7,259 nucleotides of DNA, taken from assembly GCA_944390305.1 (NCBI GenBank), contig CALXPX010000131.1, forward strand, positions 1 through 7,259, given 5' to 3'. The position numbers and the translations under genes were made by a program. How positions within the stretch are numbered: the first letter of the stretch is position 1; every line of letters starts with the position of its first letter. Of the stretch, positions 5,730-7,259 are shown one piece after another. Under the pieces are notes generated by a model that was not told where the DNA came from, searched no databases, and worked only from the letters and a program-made list of their open reading frames with translations. Source of the DNA: an uncultured Clostridia bacterium. Lineage in GTDB: Bacteria > Bacillota > Clostridia > TANB77 > CAG-508.

Positions 5730-5752
5730 GCCTTTTTAAGGGGGAAAGCAAA

Positions 5753-6265
5753 ATGCCTAAAAATAATAAAAAGAAGCAATCGACTAGCAAAAAAAATGTA
5801 GAAAAGAAAGATCTTAATCAAAAAGAACAAATCCAAGAAGAAACACCAGTAGAAGATGCTTCAAATAATGATGTAAAAGGAACAAAGAAAGTATCAAAAG
5901 AATCAAAAAAAGACAAGAAAAGTAAAGTAAAAGATAAATCAACTAAAAAAAGTTGGTTTAAGGACTTTAAAGCTGAATTAAAAAAGGTTACTTGGCCTAA
6001 AGGAAAAGAACTATTTTCCAATACAGCAGTAGTAATAGTTATGGTATTACTTATTTCAGCTATTATATTTGTGCTAGATTTAGCTTTTGATTACTTAAAT
6101 AAATTTGAAGTAGAACAAATCAAGAAGGCTCAAAATAGTATAAGCGTAAATGAAACAGTAGATAATGCAGTAGAAGAAAATACAGTAACAGAGGAAAATA
6201 CTGCAAACGAAACTGAAGCTACTGAAACAAATTTGGTAGTAACTGAAAATAATGTAGAAGAATAA
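5753..6265 (+). CDS. secE: Preprotein translocase subunit SecE with long N- and C-terminal extensions
   Basis: SecE is the essential small clamp subunit of the SecYEG protein-export channel in the cytoplasmic membrane. The conserved core lies at about 67-117: SWFKDFKAELKKVTWPKGKEL, with the KKVTWP signature of the amphipathic cytoplasmic helix, followed by one transmembrane helix at about 91-113. Single-helix SecE proteins usually have only 60-80 residues; this one has 170. The first 66 residues are a Lys/Ser-rich, low-complexity cytoplasmic extension. The last ~50 residues are rich in Glu, Asn and Thr and lack Lys after about 125. They would lie outside the membrane if the normal N-in topology holds. 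AAGGGGG (5738-5744) precedes the ATG, and nusG follows after 19 bases. The identity rests on the core motif and on the position before nusG. Confidence 0.93.
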   Translation: MPKNNKKKQSTSKKNVEKKDLNQKEQIQEETPVEDASNNDVKGTKKVSKESKKDKKSKVKDKSTKKSWFKDFKAELKKVTWPKGKELFSNTAVVIVMVLLISAIIFVLDLAFDYLNKFEVEQIKKAQNSISVNETVDNAVEENTVTEENTANETEATETNLVVTENNVEE

Positions 6266-6284
6266 CAAAAAGGGAGGCTAAATT

Positions 6285-6821
6285 ATGTCTCAAAAGGATT
6301 ATGACTTAAAACCAAGATGGTATGTTGTGCATACATATTCTGGATATGAAAATAAAGTTAAGACAGATTTGGAAAAGACAATAAAAAACAGAGAACTACA
6401 AGAATTCTTTTTTGATATTGTTGTTCCTATGGAAGAACAAATAGAAATAAAAGAAGGTCAAAGGAAAACAAATTTAAAAAAAGTTTTTCCAGGATATGTT
6501 TTAATAAAAATGATAGTAACAGAACAAACTTGGTATATTGTTAGAAATACAAGAGGTGTTACTGGATTTGTTGGTTCAGGAACAGACCCTATTCCATTAA
6601 CGGAAAGTGAAATTAGAAAAATGGGATTTGATATTCAGTCTATAAATGTAGATTATGAAATAAATGATCAAGTTAGAATAATAAATGGACCATTTACTGA
6701 CTTCACAGGAACTGTAACAGAAATTAATAAAGATAAGCATAAAGTTAAAGTTCTAGTTTCGATGTTTGGAAGAGAAACTCCAGTAGAATTAGATTTCTCA
6801 GAAGTTGAGAAAGTTAAATAG
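6285..6821 (+). CDS. nusG: Transcription termination/antitermination factor NusG
   Basis: NusG is the general elongation factor that bridges the RNA polymerase clamp; its C-terminal KOW domain contacts Rho or ribosomal protein S10. The 178 residues match the normal length. The N-terminal NGN domain (about 8-110) contains RWYVVHTYSGYENKV, VVPMEE, KVFPGYVLI and RNTRGVTGFVG. The KOW domain (about 123-178) contains DQVRIINGPFTDFTGTVTEI and ends in SEVEKVK. No extra inserted domain is present. GGGAGG at 6272-6277 gives good spacing to ATG 6285. It sits in the conserved secE-nusG-rplK order. Confidence 0.97.
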   Translation: MSQKDYDLKPRWYVVHTYSGYENKVKTDLEKTIKNRELQEFFFDIVVPMEEQIEIKEGQRKTNLKKVFPGYVLIKMIVTEQTWYIVRNTRGVTGFVGSGTDPIPLTESEIRKMGFDIQSINVDYEINDQVRIINGPFTDFTGTVTEINKDKHKVKVLVSMFGRETPVELDFSEVEKVK

Positions 6822-6828
6822 TTAAAAC

Positions 6829-6851
6829 GAATTAGTATGACTAATTCTTTT
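6829..6851 (+). terminator. Terminator-like hairpin between nusG and rplK, probably partial
   Basis: GAATTAGT (6829-6836) and ACTAATTC (6840-6847) form an 8-base-pair stem, realistically 7 with a 5-base loop. Four T residues follow, then further A/T sequence. It starts eight bases after the nusG stop. The stem is AT-rich and the T run short, so readthrough into rplK is expected. It could tune the ratio of nusG to ribosomal protein output. Confidence 0.5.
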
Positions 6852-6877
6852 ATAAATTATTTTTGATATACAAACCA

Positions 6878-6886
6878 AAGGAGGTG
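6878..6886 (+). promoter_or_regulatory. Full-length Shine-Dalgarno of rplK
   Basis: AAGGAGGTG is nearly fully complementary to the 16S rRNA 3' end and sits six bases before ATG 6893. This is among the strongest sites in the window and fits a highly expressed ribosomal gene. Confidence 0.85.
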
Positions 6887-6892
6887 CAAAAC

Positions 6893-7259
6893 ATGGCAGG
6901 AAATAAGAAAGAAGAAGCAAAAGAGGTTATCATTAAATTACAAATTCCAGCAGGAAAGGCAACACCAGCTCCACCAGTTGGACCAGCTTTAGGTGGTAGT
7001 GGAGTTAATATCATGGACTTCGTAAAGCAATTTAATGATAGAACAGCAAAACAAGCTGGATTAATTATACCAGTTGTTATTACAGTTCATAAAGACAAAT
7101 CTTTTGATTTCATAACAAAAGAACCACCAATGGCTGTACTAATAAAAAAAGCAGCTAAAATAGAAAAAGGTTCTGGAAAACCTAACAGAGAAAAAGTAGC
7201 AAAACTTTCAAAAGCACAAGTTGAAGAAATTGCTAAAACAAAAATGCCAGACTTAAATG
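6893..7259 (+). CDS. rplK: 50S ribosomal protein L11, 3'-partial
   Basis: L11 forms the GTPase-associated centre of the 50S subunit with the 23S rRNA and the L10/L12 stalk, and is needed for the stringent-response signal to RelA. 122 of about 141 residues are visible before the window ends. The N-terminal domain has KLQIPAGKATPAPPVGPALG with the family's proline-rich loop, then GVNIMDFVKQFNDRTA. The C-terminal rRNA-binding domain has KEPPMAVLIKKAAKIEKGSG and VEEIAKTKMPDLN. No stop is reached. It follows nusG by 71 bases, the standard nusG-rplK order; rplA would be expected next. Confidence 0.96.
   Translation, partial: MAGNKKEEAKEVIIKLQIPAGKATPAPPVGPALGGSGVNIMDFVKQFNDRTAKQAGLIIPVVITVHKDKSFDFITKEPPMAVLIKKAAKIEKGSGKPNREKVAKLSKAQVEEIAKTKMPDLN

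Noticed and set aside
6822..6892. Separate promoter for rplK in the nusG-rplK gap
   Set aside because: TATAAA-like sequences are present, but no acceptable -35 box lies 16-18 bases upstream.

Overview
The window is strongly AT-rich DNA. Codons end mostly in A or T, AGA dominates for arginine, and genes carry strong GGAGG-type ribosome binding sites. Together with Bacillota-like ribosomal protein, EF-Ts and NusG sequences, this points to a low-GC Firmicute, most likely an anaerobic Clostridia-type bacterium. That placement is an inference from sequence character. No rRNA, tRNA, CRISPR array, transposase or integrase was seen.

Layout, all genes on the + strand. (1) 1-1664: the translation pair rpsB (5' end outside the window) and tsf, closed by a clear intrinsic terminator. 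(2) 1678-3998: a metal-resistance unit with its own promoter. A three-unit palindromic operator overlaps the promoter start site. It is followed by a CadC-like ArsR/SmtB repressor and a P1B-type Zn/Cd/Pb-exporting ATPase that lacks an N-terminal metal-binding domain. (3) 4031-5329: a separately promoted gene for a membrane-anchored protein ending in an FGE-sulfatase/C-type-lectin-like domain. It is split into two frames by an apparent one-base insertion near 4492. Its last ~100 bases have a codon pattern suggestive of a diversified variable region. (4) 5452-7259: a second housekeeping operon, rpmG-secE-nusG-rplK (rplK cut by the window end). It has a strong extended -10 promoter, a perfect 10-bp inverted repeat at the transcript start, and a terminator-like hairpin between nusG and rplK.

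How the parts work together: S2, EF-Ts, L33, NusG and L11 serve translation and transcription elongation, and SecE belongs to the secretion channel. The repressor/ATPase pair should form a feedback loop in which a soft metal releases the repressor and the ATPase exports the metal. The lectin-fold protein is unrelated to either and looks like an accessory surface-exposed binding protein. About 3.7 kb of accessory genes therefore sit between two core translation operons.

The most interesting signals are the possible diversity-generating-retroelement target at the 3' end of the lectin-fold gene, the frameshift inside that gene, and the helically phased operator array. No complete novel system can be demonstrated. 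A reverse transcriptase and template repeat, which would be needed for the retroelement idea, are not in this window.
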